Shown here one piece after another: positions 7,686 to 14,411 of a stretch of 64,000 nt of DNA; position 1 is the stretch's first letter, and each line of letters begins with the position of its first letter. The translations under genes and the position numbers were made by a program. Source of the stretch: a virus; the IMG/VR virus record IMGVR_UViG_3300032163_000012, positions 1 to 64,000 of that record; one strand, written 5' to 3'. Under the pieces are notes generated by a model that did not search any database, was not told where the DNA came from, and saw nothing but the letters and a program-made list of their open reading frames with translations.

Positions 7686-7948
7686 GCTACGCATACCTGG
7701 ATGTTCGGCCGCGAATCTTCACCGAATCAGGCCAAGTGATGTTTATTCACATCAGGGACACAGCGAAGAAACTGCTTGCTTCCGCTGGGGCATTCCGCTT
7801 GCAGGAAGTAATGCAAGGCTGTTCCGGTGACACTTGGACGATGCTGGCGTGCGTCGATCGAATGGTGGAGTTGAAAGAGATAGTCGAAGTGACTTTACCA
7901 GGAACCGTAGCCGGTCAGCATCGCGTTTTCATAGCATCGTGGTTATGA
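7682..7948 (+). CDS. Hypothetical protein (88 aa, GTG start)
   Basis: The GTG at 7682 overlaps the ATPase stop (GTGA). The protein has a helical core (RLQEVMQGCSGDTWTMLACVDRMVEL) followed by a strand pair, which looks like a small winged-helix fold. No family is named with confidence. It overlaps the next gene by four bases. Confidence 0.6.
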   Translation: MSYAYLDVRPRIFTESGQVMFIHIRDTAKKLLASAGAFRLQEVMQGCSGDTWTMLACVDRMVELKEIVEVTLPGTVAGQHRVFIASWL

Positions 7949-8061
7949 AATCCACCATGCAACGCCAGGCAGACGAACTGCGCAAGCTGCGGATCGGCTG
8001 CTGGGTGTTGCTTTTCATCCTGGCCGCGATGTCGGCCAAGTATTGGGGGCTGGTTCCGTGA
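7945..8061 (+). CDS. Small single-span membrane protein (38 aa)
   Basis: This 38-residue protein has a basic N-terminus (QRQADELRKLRIG) and one membrane span (CWVLLFILAAMSAKYWGLV). It starts in an ATGA overlap and ends in a GTGA overlap, so it is an operon member despite its size. Function unknown. Confidence 0.55.
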   Translation: MKSTMQRQADELRKLRIGCWVLLFILAAMSAKYWGLVP

Positions 8062-8270
8062 ACTACCACGCCCTGGTGCGCCGCATCCGTGCGTGCGAAG
8101 GTGAGGCCGCGGCGCAGCTTCTGCTGGAGCATGCTATTCACGACCTCGTAGACGCGCTACATCCGTTCGCCATTGAATTCGAGATAGCGGACGCCGCCGG
8201 CGAGTTGCAGCACTGGCCGCCGAACGAAGTGAAGAACTGCGAGGCCGCCTGGAGGGCATTGAGGAAATGA
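8058..8270 (+). CDS. Hypothetical protein (70 aa, GTG start)
   Basis: The GTG at 8058 overlaps the upstream TGA. The protein is helical and acidic (EGEAAAQLLLEHAIHDLVDAL) with a C-terminal CEAAWRALRK. No family recognised. It overlaps the next start by ATGA. Confidence 0.55.
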   Translation: MNYHALVRRIRACEGEAAAQLLLEHAIHDLVDALHPFAIEFEIADAAGELQHWPPNEVKNCEAAWRALRK

Positions 8271-8353
8271 TTCGGCGCGAACCGTTGAACTGGATATGGC
8301 TGGCCGGGTGCGCGTGCGTGGCGTTCACGTTCGCCTACCTGGCGCTGGCCTGA
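8267..8353 (+). CDS. Very small membrane protein (28 aa)
   Basis: The start is an ATGA overlap with the previous gene. The product has a charged start (MIRREPLNW) and one hydrophobic stretch of about 19 residues to the C-terminus. The overlap start and membrane character support it; length alone would not. Confidence 0.45.
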   Translation: MIRREPLNWIWLAGCACVAFTFAYLALA

Positions 8354-8364
8354 CTGGAGGAAGA

Positions 8365-8646
8365 ATGGCAAACAGAGAACAGCGGCGCAGCCCGCTAGTC
8401 ACGAACATGCTGCGCAAGATCGGCATCGAGGAGGATGCGATCGAGGCAGCCTGGCCGCAGGTGCTGACGGCCTGCACCACGGTCCTGCAGAAGGCGCGCA
8501 TGCAGGGCGTCGTCAACAACGGGCACCTGATGGCGTTCGGTGGGTCGCTGATCGTGGATACGCTGTCACATGCGCCCGAGGCGGATCGCGCGCGCATGTT
8601 CGACGACTACGTGGCCGACCTGCGCAAGGAGATTGTTCCGGAATGA
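8365..8646 (+). CDS. Hypothetical protein (93 aa)
   Basis: ATG 8365 has a strong ribosome binding site (GGAGGAA, six bases upstream). The product is helical, with a short basic start (MANREQRRS) and an IGIEEDAIEAAWPQVL segment. No membrane segment. It overlaps the sigma-like gene by ATGA. No family recognised. Confidence 0.6.
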   Translation: MANREQRRSPLVTNMLRKIGIEEDAIEAAWPQVLTACTTVLQKARMQGVVNNGHLMAFGGSLIVDTLSHAPEADRARMFDDYVADLRKEIVPE

Positions 8647-9290
8647 AAGAGTATCGGGTCAAGGTCTCCGTTCGGAACAACCTGCTGCTGTCAGCGATCG
8701 AGGCCGCCGGCTATGCGGAATACGGTGGGCTGGCTCGCTTTTGCAGAGAGAACGACATGGAGCCTAACGATTTGAGCGGGCTGATTTCAATGCGGCATCG
8801 CCCAATCAATCAGCACGGTGAATTTATCCCTGCAGCGAAAACGATTATGGAGGCACTCGGCGCGTGCCCATCCGACCTGTGGGCCGACGAACAACTGATG
8901 ATGAAATTGAAGCGCAACACCGGAGAAACGACGATGGACTTCGGCGCTGTGCAGGCGATGCTCGAACAGCACACTGAGGCTATGTCGCTTCCAAGCCCGG
9001 AGGATGTGTATGAGGCAAACGAGGAAACGAGATTGGTGAAGCAAGTGCTTCTTGGGAAGCACATCCCCACAGACGCTAGATCCGCATATAAGTTATCCAC
9101 AAAAGAAATTGCCGTTTTAAGCATGCACCATGGGATCTCTGGAAATGATCCAAAAACTCTAGCGGAAATCGGGGCCGAGTTTGGCGTTACTCAAGAGCGG
9201 GTTAGACAAATAGAAGGGAGAGCCCTAAGAAAACTCCGCCATCCTTCAAACGCCGACGTGCTTAAAAAAGCCATGGTTGTTCCAGAATGA
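8643..9290 (+). CDS. Sigma-region-4-like transcription regulator
   Basis: This 215-residue protein ends in a clear sigma70 region 4 helix-turn-helix: TLAEIGAEFGVTQERVRQIEGRALRKLRHP (about residues 171-200), the part of sigma that contacts the -35 box. The first 85 residues form a different helical domain (NNLLLSAIEAAGYAEYGGLARFCRE...LWADEQLMMKL) seen in phage regulators that resemble small HTH proteins. Region 2 is absent, so it cannot act as a full sigma factor and may instead steer host RNA polymerase to phage promoters, for example for late genes. A perfect DnaA-box-like nonamer at 9093-9101 lies inside the coding sequence. Confidence 0.8.
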   Translation: MKEYRVKVSVRNNLLLSAIEAAGYAEYGGLARFCRENDMEPNDLSGLISMRHRPINQHGEFIPAAKTIMEALGACPSDLWADEQLMMKLKRNTGETTMDFGAVQAMLEQHTEAMSLPSPEDVYEANEETRLVKQVLLGKHIPTDARSAYKLSTKEIAVLSMHHGISGNDPKTLAEIGAEFGVTQERVRQIEGRALRKLRHPSNADVLKKAMVVPE

Positions 9291-9685
9291 CGGCCGTCAT
9301 GCGCGCCTCGCCGCTGTTCGGTGAGCCCAAGCCATTCCTGACAGACATCTACCGCAAGCGCATGGTGCTGATGATGATCTGCACGCACTCAGACTGGTTC
9401 AGGAGCGACGACCTGGATTGGGTGACGCGCAACTACCACGTGTGGGAGGCGTTCGAGCACGAGGCCAACAAGGTATGGGATCGAGGCCGGCGCCACTACA
9501 GCGCCCGCACGATCGGAGAGTACCTGCGCCACGAAAGCACGCTGCGCGAGGACGAGAACGAACACGGCTGGAAGATCAACGATCACGCCTGGCCGTCGCT
9601 AGCGCGCCTGTACGTGCTGATGTACCCGGAGCGGTTCTGCTTCTTCGAGCGGAGGCCGGGAACGTCCGGGGTGCGCGCGCTGTGA
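9287..9685 (+). CDS. Conserved phage hypothetical protein (132 aa)
   Basis: This 132-residue protein has a core with WEAFEHEANKVWDRGRRHYSARTIGEYLRHE followed by KINDHAWPSLARLYVLMYPE. That order (helix with GRxHYSARTI, then NxxxxxLARLY) is shared by a phage family of unknown function, in my recollection. It overlaps the sigma-like gene by ATGA. Confidence 0.65.
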   Translation: MTAVMRASPLFGEPKPFLTDIYRKRMVLMMICTHSDWFRSDDLDWVTRNYHVWEAFEHEANKVWDRGRRHYSARTIGEYLRHESTLREDENEHGWKINDHAWPSLARLYVLMYPERFCFFERRPGTSGVRAL

Positions 9686-9761
9686 CTATTGACGAAATTC
9701 CGACATCGGCGTACCGTTGACCTGTCCGGGTGGTGCCTGGGCGCTCACGCAAGGAATCAAA

Positions 9762-9884
9762 TTGAACCGTAGCAACAAGCAGTCCATCGGAGCGACAGCC
9801 GCACAGGCGAGTCGTGTTTTCTTGCGCGCGCCAGACCTGGGCAGGGTTCACCGCCTGCCAGCGGCTGTCCCTCGGATGGATTGA
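9762..9884 (+). CDS. Possible small protein (40 aa, TTG start)
   Basis: The 202-nt gap before the DUF1376 gene contains a TTG-started frame preceded by AAGGA at a suitable distance. The product is basic and ends PAAVPRMD. Its TGA lies three bases before the next ATG, which fits operon packing. Support is weak. The same gap also has two TTGAC-type boxes (9704 and 9718) without good -10 partners, so it may instead hold regulatory sequence. Confidence 0.3.
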   Translation: MNRSNKQSIGATAAQASRVFLRAPDLGRVHRLPAAVPRMD

Positions 9885-9887
9885 ACT

Positions 9888-10799
9888 ATGAACTATTACC
9901 GTCGATATATGGCCGATTATTTGTCGAAAACAGGCTCACTTTCTATTCTGGAACACGGCGCGTACAACCTCATGTTGGATGCGTACTATTCGAGCGAAAA
10001 ACCGCTCCCAGCAGACTACAAATTGCTCTATCGCTTATGCCGGGCAATGTCAGCTTCTGAAAGGGCCGCCGTCAAGAGTGTAGCGGACGCTTACTTTCCT
10101 GTAGGCCAAGATGGGATGCGGCATAACGAGCGGGCAGACAAGGAACTGGCTGTAGCAAAATCAACCATAGAAAAGCAGAGAATATCAGGGGTTGAGGCAG
10201 CCAATAAGCGATGGGGTAATGAAAGAAAACTCAATGAGTCAACCCATAGGTCAACCCATAGGTCAATAGATGGGTCTGAGATACAACCGTCAACCACCAA
10301 CCATCAGCCGTTAACCGTCAACCACCAACCTCCAGCCTCTAACCACCAACCAAGTCAACCCCTTGTCGCTGCCGCTTCCGCGGCATCGACCGCGCGGCAG
10401 GGCGGGGGGAATGGGTCAATAAAACCAGAAGCGCCAACAAGCAAGACCTGGGCTGCCTACACGGAAGCCTATCAACACCGGCACGGCGTTGAGCCGGTGC
10501 GCAACCGGCAGATGAACAGCATGATGAAGCAGTTCGTCGAGCGCATAGGTGTCGAGGAATCACCTGGGGTAGCCGCGTTCTACGTTGTGAGCAACAGGGG
10601 GCTCTACGTGTCGGCCAAGCACCCGGTCAACCTTTTGCTGCGCGATGCCGAGAGCCTTAGAACCGAATGGGCCACCGGAAACCAAGGAACTGAAACCCAG
10701 GCACGAAGCACCGACAAAACTGCGGCTATCGGCAACGTGTTCGGAAAACTAATCGCAGAAACTGAAGCGAAGGGTAAAAAACATGGCGACCCATTCTAA
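9888..10799 (+). CDS. DUF1376 replication initiator-like protein
   Basis: The N-terminal 90 residues show the DUF1376 pattern: MNYYRRYMADYLSKTGSLSILEHGAYNLMLDAYY, then KPLPADYKLLYRLCRA and AYFPVGQDGMRHNERADKEL. This winged-helix-like domain occurs in phage replication initiators of the lambda O type. A low-complexity linker of Asn/His/Gln/Pro/Thr repeats (residues about 115-160) separates it from a C-terminal helical domain (WAAYTEAYQHRHGVEPVRNRQMNSMMKQF). The total of 303 residues is normal. The linker DNA could contain origin repeats, as in lambda O, because short motifs such as CAACCACCAACC recur at 10290-10350. Confidence 0.8.
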   Translation: MNYYRRYMADYLSKTGSLSILEHGAYNLMLDAYYSSEKPLPADYKLLYRLCRAMSASERAAVKSVADAYFPVGQDGMRHNERADKELAVAKSTIEKQRISGVEAANKRWGNERKLNESTHRSTHRSIDGSEIQPSTTNHQPLTVNHQPPASNHQPSQPLVAAASAASTARQGGGNGSIKPEAPTSKTWAAYTEAYQHRHGVEPVRNRQMNSMMKQFVERIGVEESPGVAAFYVVSNRGLYVSAKHPVNLLLRDAESLRTEWATGNQGTETQARSTDKTAAIGNVFGKLIAETEAKGKKHGDPF

Positions 10800-11379
10800 A
10801 CGAGTGCTACAGGCGATCGCGGTAACATGCGAGCTGACTGGAACGCAACTATCAGAAGCGGCGGCGCGCGTATTCGCCGATGACCTGGCGAAGTATCCAG
10901 AGGAGCAGGTGCTTGGATCGCTCTCGCGCTGCCGGCGGGAAGTTAGGTCGAAGCTAACCCTTGCAGACGTCATCGGGCGCCTGGATGATGGGAGGCCAAC
11001 ACCGGAACAGGCATGGGCGATGATTCCGCGTGACGAGGGCGTGACCGTGGTGATGACGGAGGATATGGCACAGGCGTGGGGTATTGCTCGACCTTTGCTC
11101 GATGAGGGAGATCAAGTGGCCGCGCGCATGGCCTTCCTTGAGTCGTATCGTTCGATTGTGATGCAGGCGCGCGATGCTGGCGTGAAACCGAAGTGGTTCC
11201 CTAGCATTGGGCATGACAAGAACGGCAGGGAAGCGCCGCTCTTGGATGCTGTGCGCAAAGGGCTACTCAAGTCTGATCAGGTGGTTGGCCTGTTGCCCCA
11301 CAGGGAAGATCCGACCAACGAAGTGTTGCAGCTAGTCGAGCATCTTGCGAAGCAGATTACTGTCACAGCGCAGGACTGA
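10783..11379 (+). CDS. Replication accessory protein (helicase-loader-like position)
   Basis: This 198-residue protein overlaps the DUF1376 gene by 17 bases. The first 70 residues (RVLQAIAVTCELTGTQLSEAAARVFADDL...RCRREVRSKLTLADVI) resemble the start of phage proteins found right after initiators. The remainder is helical. Position fits a lambda P-like partner that brings the host helicase, but no ATPase motif is present, so the role is inferred from context only. It ends in convergent overlap with a leftward gene. Confidence 0.6.
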   Translation: MATHSKRVLQAIAVTCELTGTQLSEAAARVFADDLAKYPEEQVLGSLSRCRREVRSKLTLADVIGRLDDGRPTPEQAWAMIPRDEGVTVVMTEDMAQAWGIARPLLDEGDQVAARMAFLESYRSIVMQARDAGVKPKWFPSIGHDKNGREAPLLDAVRKGLLKSDQVVGLLPHREDPTNEVLQLVEHLAKQITVTAQD

Positions 11380-11581
11380 CCGCGCGCACTATCGCCTGCG
11401 CGCAGGCAACCAACAGCAGCAGAGCGACGACGATCGCCACCCACTTGTCGGTACGTTGCCACCACCGAAAGCGGTCCGGCTTGATCGACCCCTCCAGCAC
11501 CCATCCGATTGGGAGCCTGCGCAAGCAGGGTTTGTCGAAGCACGGTCCGTCGTACTTCGATCCTATCTCTACCTTGCTCAC
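11363..11581 (-). CDS. Small membrane protein (72 aa), last gene of leftward accessory operon
   Basis: A soluble basic first half with three Cys (PCFDKPCLRRLP) is followed by one membrane span near the C-terminus (WVAIVVALLLLVACAQAIV). Its 3' end overlaps the rightward gene 10783-11379 by 17 bases on the opposite strand, so the two operons converge without a visible terminator hairpin between them. Function unknown. Confidence 0.6.
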   Translation of the reverse strand: MSKVEIGSKYDGPCFDKPCLRRLPIGWVLEGSIKPDRFRWWQRTDKWVAIVVALLLLVACAQAIVRAVSPAL

Positions 11582-11793
11582 CGCTCGCTCCGGTACTGGT
11601 CCTCGTTGATCTGTTCTGCCTTCGCCTTGCCATCAGGCTTCTTCCTACGCTCGTTGGCGGCATCGTCGGCGCGCGCGGACAGGAAGCGGTCCTTGTCCCA
11701 AACTTGATGCTCCTGGACGTGTACCTTGCCGTCGTTGTCGGTGTAGCGCATCCAGATCGTGCGCGGCGGGTCCATGTGTTCGAGTTTGCTCAT
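11578..11793 (-). CDS. Small hypothetical protein (71 aa)
   Basis: This is a hydrophilic, highly charged protein (MSKLEHMDPPRTIWMRYTDN at the start, Lys/Arg/Glu-rich tail). It is soluble and probably partly disordered. Starts and stops overlap those of its neighbours by four bases. No family recognised. Confidence 0.6.
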   Translation of the reverse strand: MSKLEHMDPPRTIWMRYTDNDGKVHVQEHQVWDKDRFLSARADDAANERRKKPDGKAKAEQINEDQYRSER

Positions 11794-12098
11794 ATTGGCT
11801 CCTTGGTTTTCGCAATCTCAGCGCGCGCCTTTTCGAGGAACGCGCGCGCCATGCGGGTGTTGTGAGAATAAAACAGCGACCATGCGACGGTGCGCTCGAC
11901 CAGATTGCCGGCCTTCGTGCCGCCGTTCGCCATCAGGCGCACGGATGCGTCCGACAGGCCATCGCAGGCGTTGAAGGAATCGACGATGCGTTGCACCAGC
12001 GCCACGTCCGTTTGCGCGTCCACCGGCTCGATGCGGCCAAGCTCGCGCTCGATGCCGATCGCCGGGCCTTCCTCCCTGGTTAGTTTGATGAGCTTCAC
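11790..12098 (-). CDS. Hypothetical protein (102 aa, GTG start)
   Basis: GTG 12098 overlaps the TGA of the lipoprotein gene. The protein is helical, with ELGRIEPVDAQTDVALVQRIVDSFNACDGLSD and a C-terminal ARAFLEKARAEIAKTKEP. No membrane segment. No family recognised. Confidence 0.6.
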   Translation of the reverse strand: MKLIKLTREEGPAIGIERELGRIEPVDAQTDVALVQRIVDSFNACDGLSDASVRLMANGGTKAGNLVERTVAWSLFYSHNTRMARAFLEKARAEIAKTKEPI

Positions 12099-12466
12099 TG
12101 GAGAACCGAATAACCGCGATTGTGCAGGCAGCGGCGGATTACGCTGCGCTGATCGCGCTCGCCGGCCGCAGCACCGGAAGCGGCGCCGGCCACAGCACCG
12201 ACGGCCGCGTTCGAATTGCGGCTGTAGCCAGATCCAGCAGCAGCAGCCAGCGCAGCACCGAACAGCGCGCCGATGACGGCGCCGGCAGCCGCGCGATCGG
12301 CCGCACCCGACACCTGGGCAGCGTAAGCCTGGCACTCGCGCAGATCGCCCTCATACCGGTTGTAATCAACGCCCTTCGAGTCGATCAGCGGGCGATACCC
12401 TGCGCCGGTGTTGGCACAAGCGGACAACATTGACACGACACACAGAACAGCTACAGCTTTTTTCAT
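12095..12466 (-). CDS. Lipoprotein with glycine-zipper domain
   Basis: The signal peptide MKKAVAVLCVVSMLSAC ends in a good lipobox (LSAC, lipidated Cys at residue 17). A conserved YNRYEGDLRECQAYAAQ segment follows, then an Ala/Gly-rich zipper (AAAGAVIGALFGAALAAAAG, repeated in AVGAVAGAASGAAAG) and a closing DQRSVIRRCLHNRGYSVL. Glycine-zipper lipoproteins of this type occur in bacteria and phages. A membrane or superinfection-exclusion role is possible but not shown. It lies in the accessory, not the lysis, region. Confidence 0.75.
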   Translation of the reverse strand: MKKAVAVLCVVSMLSACANTGAGYRPLIDSKGVDYNRYEGDLRECQAYAAQVSGAADRAAAGAVIGALFGAALAAAAGSGYSRNSNAAVGAVAGAASGAAAGERDQRSVIRRCLHNRGYSVLQ

Positions 12467-12663
12467 GGTGTTTCTCCTTGGTTAATTACCTTCTTCATCG
12501 TCATGCCGATACCGCGCCAGTATTCCTCCTCGTGGGTCATGTACTCGTCAGGAAGAACCAGGGAGGCGCAGAAGTAAAGGGATCCGTCGTTGCGAAACAC
12601 GGCGTGCGTCGCATCCGGCGCGCCATCGAGCGCTGCCAGTTCTGCCCTCGTGATCTTGTCCAT
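12463..12663 (-). CDS. Small hypothetical protein (66 aa)
   Basis: ATG 12663 gives a soluble acidic protein (MDKITRAELAALDGAPDATHAV...). Its start shares a base with the stop of the 45-residue membrane gene, and its stop overlaps the lipoprotein start. The C-terminus YWRGIGMTMKKVIN is helical. No family recognised. Confidence 0.55.
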   Translation of the reverse strand: MDKITRAELAALDGAPDATHAVFRNDGSLYFCASLVLPDEYMTHEEEYWRGIGMTMKKVINQGETP

Positions 12664-12800
12664 CAGTAGCCTCCCAGGATCAGCTTGATCGCCGCCAGAA
12701 CGGACAGGGTGACCACGGCGACGAAGCACCATGCCGCCATGGCCACACTCTCCTGCTTGCTGCGCGAGTTGTAGTAGTCGTCCTCGTCCTGGGTGCTCAT
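12663..12800 (-). CDS. Small single-span membrane protein (45 aa)
   Basis: An acidic N-terminus (MSTQDEDDYYNSRSKQES) precedes one membrane span (AAWCFVAVVTLSVLAAIKLIL). It overlaps its upstream and downstream neighbours by one to four bases. Function unknown. Confidence 0.5.
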   Translation of the reverse strand: MSTQDEDDYYNSRSKQESVAMAAWCFVAVVTLSVLAAIKLILGGY

Positions 12801-12961
12801 GATTTTCCCTTGGCTTTGCGCTTCGCTTCCACCTGCGCGTTCCAGTTGCGTTGCTCTGGCGATAATGCAGGAAGCGTGTCACGCTGCACGGCGCCCTTAG
12901 CGTGCACCATCTGGCGCGCGCGCTTCGAGCCTGCCGGTATTCTGTGCACGCCCTTGGTCAT
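12797..12961 (-). CDS. Small basic protein (54 aa)
   Basis: ATG 12961 follows a GGAAAG-type ribosome binding site and overlaps the previous stop as ATGA. The product is strongly basic (AGSKRARQMVHAKGAVQR and the C-terminal KRKAKGKS), so nucleic-acid binding is possible. The same frame is open far upstream only because of the reading-frame problem described at 13126-13132. Confidence 0.5.
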   Translation of the reverse strand: MTKGVHRIPAGSKRARQMVHAKGAVQRDTLPALSPEQRNWNAQVEAKRKAKGKS

Positions 12962-13119
12962 GATACTTTCCTCTCGCGTAGCACGGTGATTGCAGCAAAG
13001 CGTAGGGTCCTCGGGTATGCTGGCATCAGGTAGTGCTTGACCTCGGCGAGCGCGTGCCTGCGCAGCATCTGGCACAGGCTCTCGAACTTGCGGCGCCGGC
13101 CGCTCTTGAACTTGTTCAC
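12958..13119 (-). CDS. Small basic protein (53 aa, GTG start)
   Basis: GTG 13119 starts a frame ending in an ATGA overlap at 12958. The product has a basic start (VNKFKSGRRRKFESLCQMLRRHALAEVKHYL) and a helical end. The GTG would lie three bases after the stop of the upstream gene if one G were removed from the C7/G7 tract, which supports both calls. Confidence 0.5.
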   Translation of the reverse strand: MNKFKSGRRRKFESLCQMLRRHALAEVKHYLMPAYPRTLRFAAITVLRERKVS

Positions 13120-13122
13120 GGC

Positions 13123-13360
13123 TTACCCCCCCATGGGTTGTTGTCAAGCGTTTTTCAACCACAATAGATTGTGGGTGGACGTACCGGACACCACGACAGG
13201 TAGTGAATTGGCGCAAAGCGCCATCCTCGACAAAATACCCGTGGTAGTCTCGGTCTATATAGCCTTTCTTCGCCTTCGGCTTCGATGCGGCATTGGCAAG
13301 GGGGTTAGCTCTCACCCCCTTGACCCTCTCTCTCAATCTGTTGCTGCTGGAACCTTTCAT
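13123..13360 (-). CDS. Hypothetical protein (78 aa), reading frame disturbed at a C7/G7 tract
   Basis: The frame from ATG 13360 is coherent for 78 residues (ASKPKAKKGYIDRDYHGYFVEDG, then VRYVHPQSIVVEKRL). As written it does not stop. It runs on through the next two small genes in a frame that is out of register with one of them. The sense strand has a run of seven G (13126-13132) just before TAA. Losing one G, or a +1 slip of the ribosome, would end the protein there and leave GCC GTG for the next start. The coordinates given assume this. Confidence 0.5.
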
Positions 13361-13647
13361 GGTTGCACCACCAGAACCGACACCTGGCCTACCTCGTCAC
13401 GGTTCAACGCTTCCGCGCCATCGATATCGTTGTCCATCGCGTATTCGATCGCGCGATAAATCGCCATCGATAGCTGTTCCCTCTGCAGCGTTCCCATGCC
13501 AACGCAATGAGGATCTACCTGCACCACGAACTCAAGCGTAGTCTGCTCGTTTAACCTCCGAACAGCGGCGCGCTTGGCGCGCTCGCGCTTCTGGAAGGCT
13601 TTGACCTCGGCGAGTGGGTGCGGCGCCCCCTGTCTGATATCGCTCAT
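13357..13647 (-). CDS. Hypothetical protein (96 aa)
   Basis: A basic helical N-terminus (AEVKAFQKRERAKRAAVRRLNEQ) precedes a mixed C-terminal domain (TTLEFVVQVDPHCVGMG, then AIYRAIEYAMDNDIDGAEAL). It overlaps both neighbours by four bases. No family recognised. Confidence 0.6.
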   Translation of the reverse strand: MSDIRQGAPHPLAEVKAFQKRERAKRAAVRRLNEQTTLEFVVQVDPHCVGMGTLQREQLSMAIYRAIEYAMDNDIDGAEALNRDEVGQVSVLVVQP

Positions 13648-14342
13648 GATTTCACCTGTGCAGGTTTCACCACCATCAACGCGAGCGCGATGGCCGCACG
13701 GTACTGCATCGCGTGCTCGTTGTCGCCGTGCGTTTTCTGGATGGCTTCATTAAGCTGATATTCCGTTCCGGAGAAACAGCCGGTCGTGAAGCGAATGCCA
13801 AGTTTCACGTCGGCGTGCACGGTGAGTTGCGCGTTGCGCGATCCGATTGGGCCAATAAAGAAAAAATCCGCATCGCCGAACACCAGCGCATTGCCGTACA
13901 CCCACGCATCGCCGGACACCCGCGCATTGCCGTACACCCACGCATCGCCGGACACCCACGCATCGCCGGACACCCGCGCATTGCCGAACACCAGCGCATC
14001 GCCGAACACCAGCGCATCGCCGAACACCCGCGCATTGCCGGACACCTGCGCATCGCCGGACACCCGCGCATTGCCGGACACCCACGCATCGCCGGACACC
14101 CACGCATCGCCGAACACCTGCGCATCGCCGAACACCAGCGCATCGCCGGACACCTGCGCATCGCCGAACACCCACGCATCGCCGGACACCAGCGCATCTG
14201 GAGAGAAATTTTCTTCCCCCTTGATCCACCCACCAATTTCTCCTTTGGTGACGACGCCGAATGACAGCGTGGCGCGGATTTGCTTGAGGGTTGTCCCTAA
14301 ATGAACTTTTACCTCTCCGGTGAACTCGTATTTTCGTTTCAT
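13644..14342 (-). CDS. Hexapeptide-repeat beta-solenoid protein
   Basis: This 232-residue protein starts behind a good ribosome binding site (AAGGAGC). An N-terminal segment (MKRKYEFTGEVKVHLGTTLKQIRAT and IGGWIKGEENF) leads into about 17 tandem six-residue units of the form G-D/N-A-x-V-S/F/Y, about residues 50-155. This is the left-handed or polymer-like beta-helix pattern seen in bacterial acyltransferases and in several phage proteins of unknown role. A globular C-terminus follows (GSRNAQLTVHADVKLGIRF...). The units are nearly identical at DNA level, so the copy number probably changes by recombination. Function unknown. Confidence 0.75.
   Translation of the reverse strand: MKRKYEFTGEVKVHLGTTLKQIRATLSFGVVTKGEIGGWIKGEENFSPDALVSGDAWVFGDAQVSGDALVFGDAQVFGDAWVSGDAWVSGNARVSGDAQVSGNARVFGDALVFGDALVFGNARVSGDAWVSGDAWVYGNARVSGDAWVYGNALVFGDADFFFIGPIGSRNAQLTVHADVKLGIRFTTGCFSGTEYQLNEAIQKTHGDNEHAMQYRAAIALALMVVKPAQVKS
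13870..14200. repeat. 18-bp tandem repeats encoding hexapeptide units
   Basis: About 17 units of 18 bp, of the type CATCGCCGGACACCCACG on the plus strand, follow one another and differ at a few positions (Ser/Phe/Tyr and Trp/Gln/Leu/Arg codons). The repeat contains no stop in most frames of either strand, so several long spurious frames appear over it. It is coding sequence of the gene at 13644-14342, not a CRISPR array, because there are no unique spacers. Confidence 0.85.
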
Positions 14343-14411
14343 GCTACGCTCCTTGTCGGGTTGTTGGCATCGTTGCCCATCTGGGCGCGCGTGAGCACGC
14401 CCAGGTAGCCA

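Noticed and set aside
9093-9101. DnaA box as a replication origin
   Set aside because: A single nonamer inside a coding sequence, matching the frame of the sigma-like gene; no cluster.
1664-13150. Shared 14-mer TGTCAAGCGTTTTT near 1664 and 13142, and the palindrome CCACAATAGATTGTGG at 13159-13174
   Set aside because: A shared 14-mer is expected by chance in 64 kb, no -10 box fits at 13.1 kb, and the palindrome is inside coding sequence.
13870-14200. Regular 18-bp repeats looking like a CRISPR array
   Set aside because: There are no unique spacers; the units are contiguous coding repeats for hexapeptides.
13713-14304. Long open frames on both strands over the 18-bp repeats
   Set aside because: They arise because the repeat lacks stops in most frames; only the minus-strand frame 13644-14342 has non-repeat flanking domains and a ribosome binding site.
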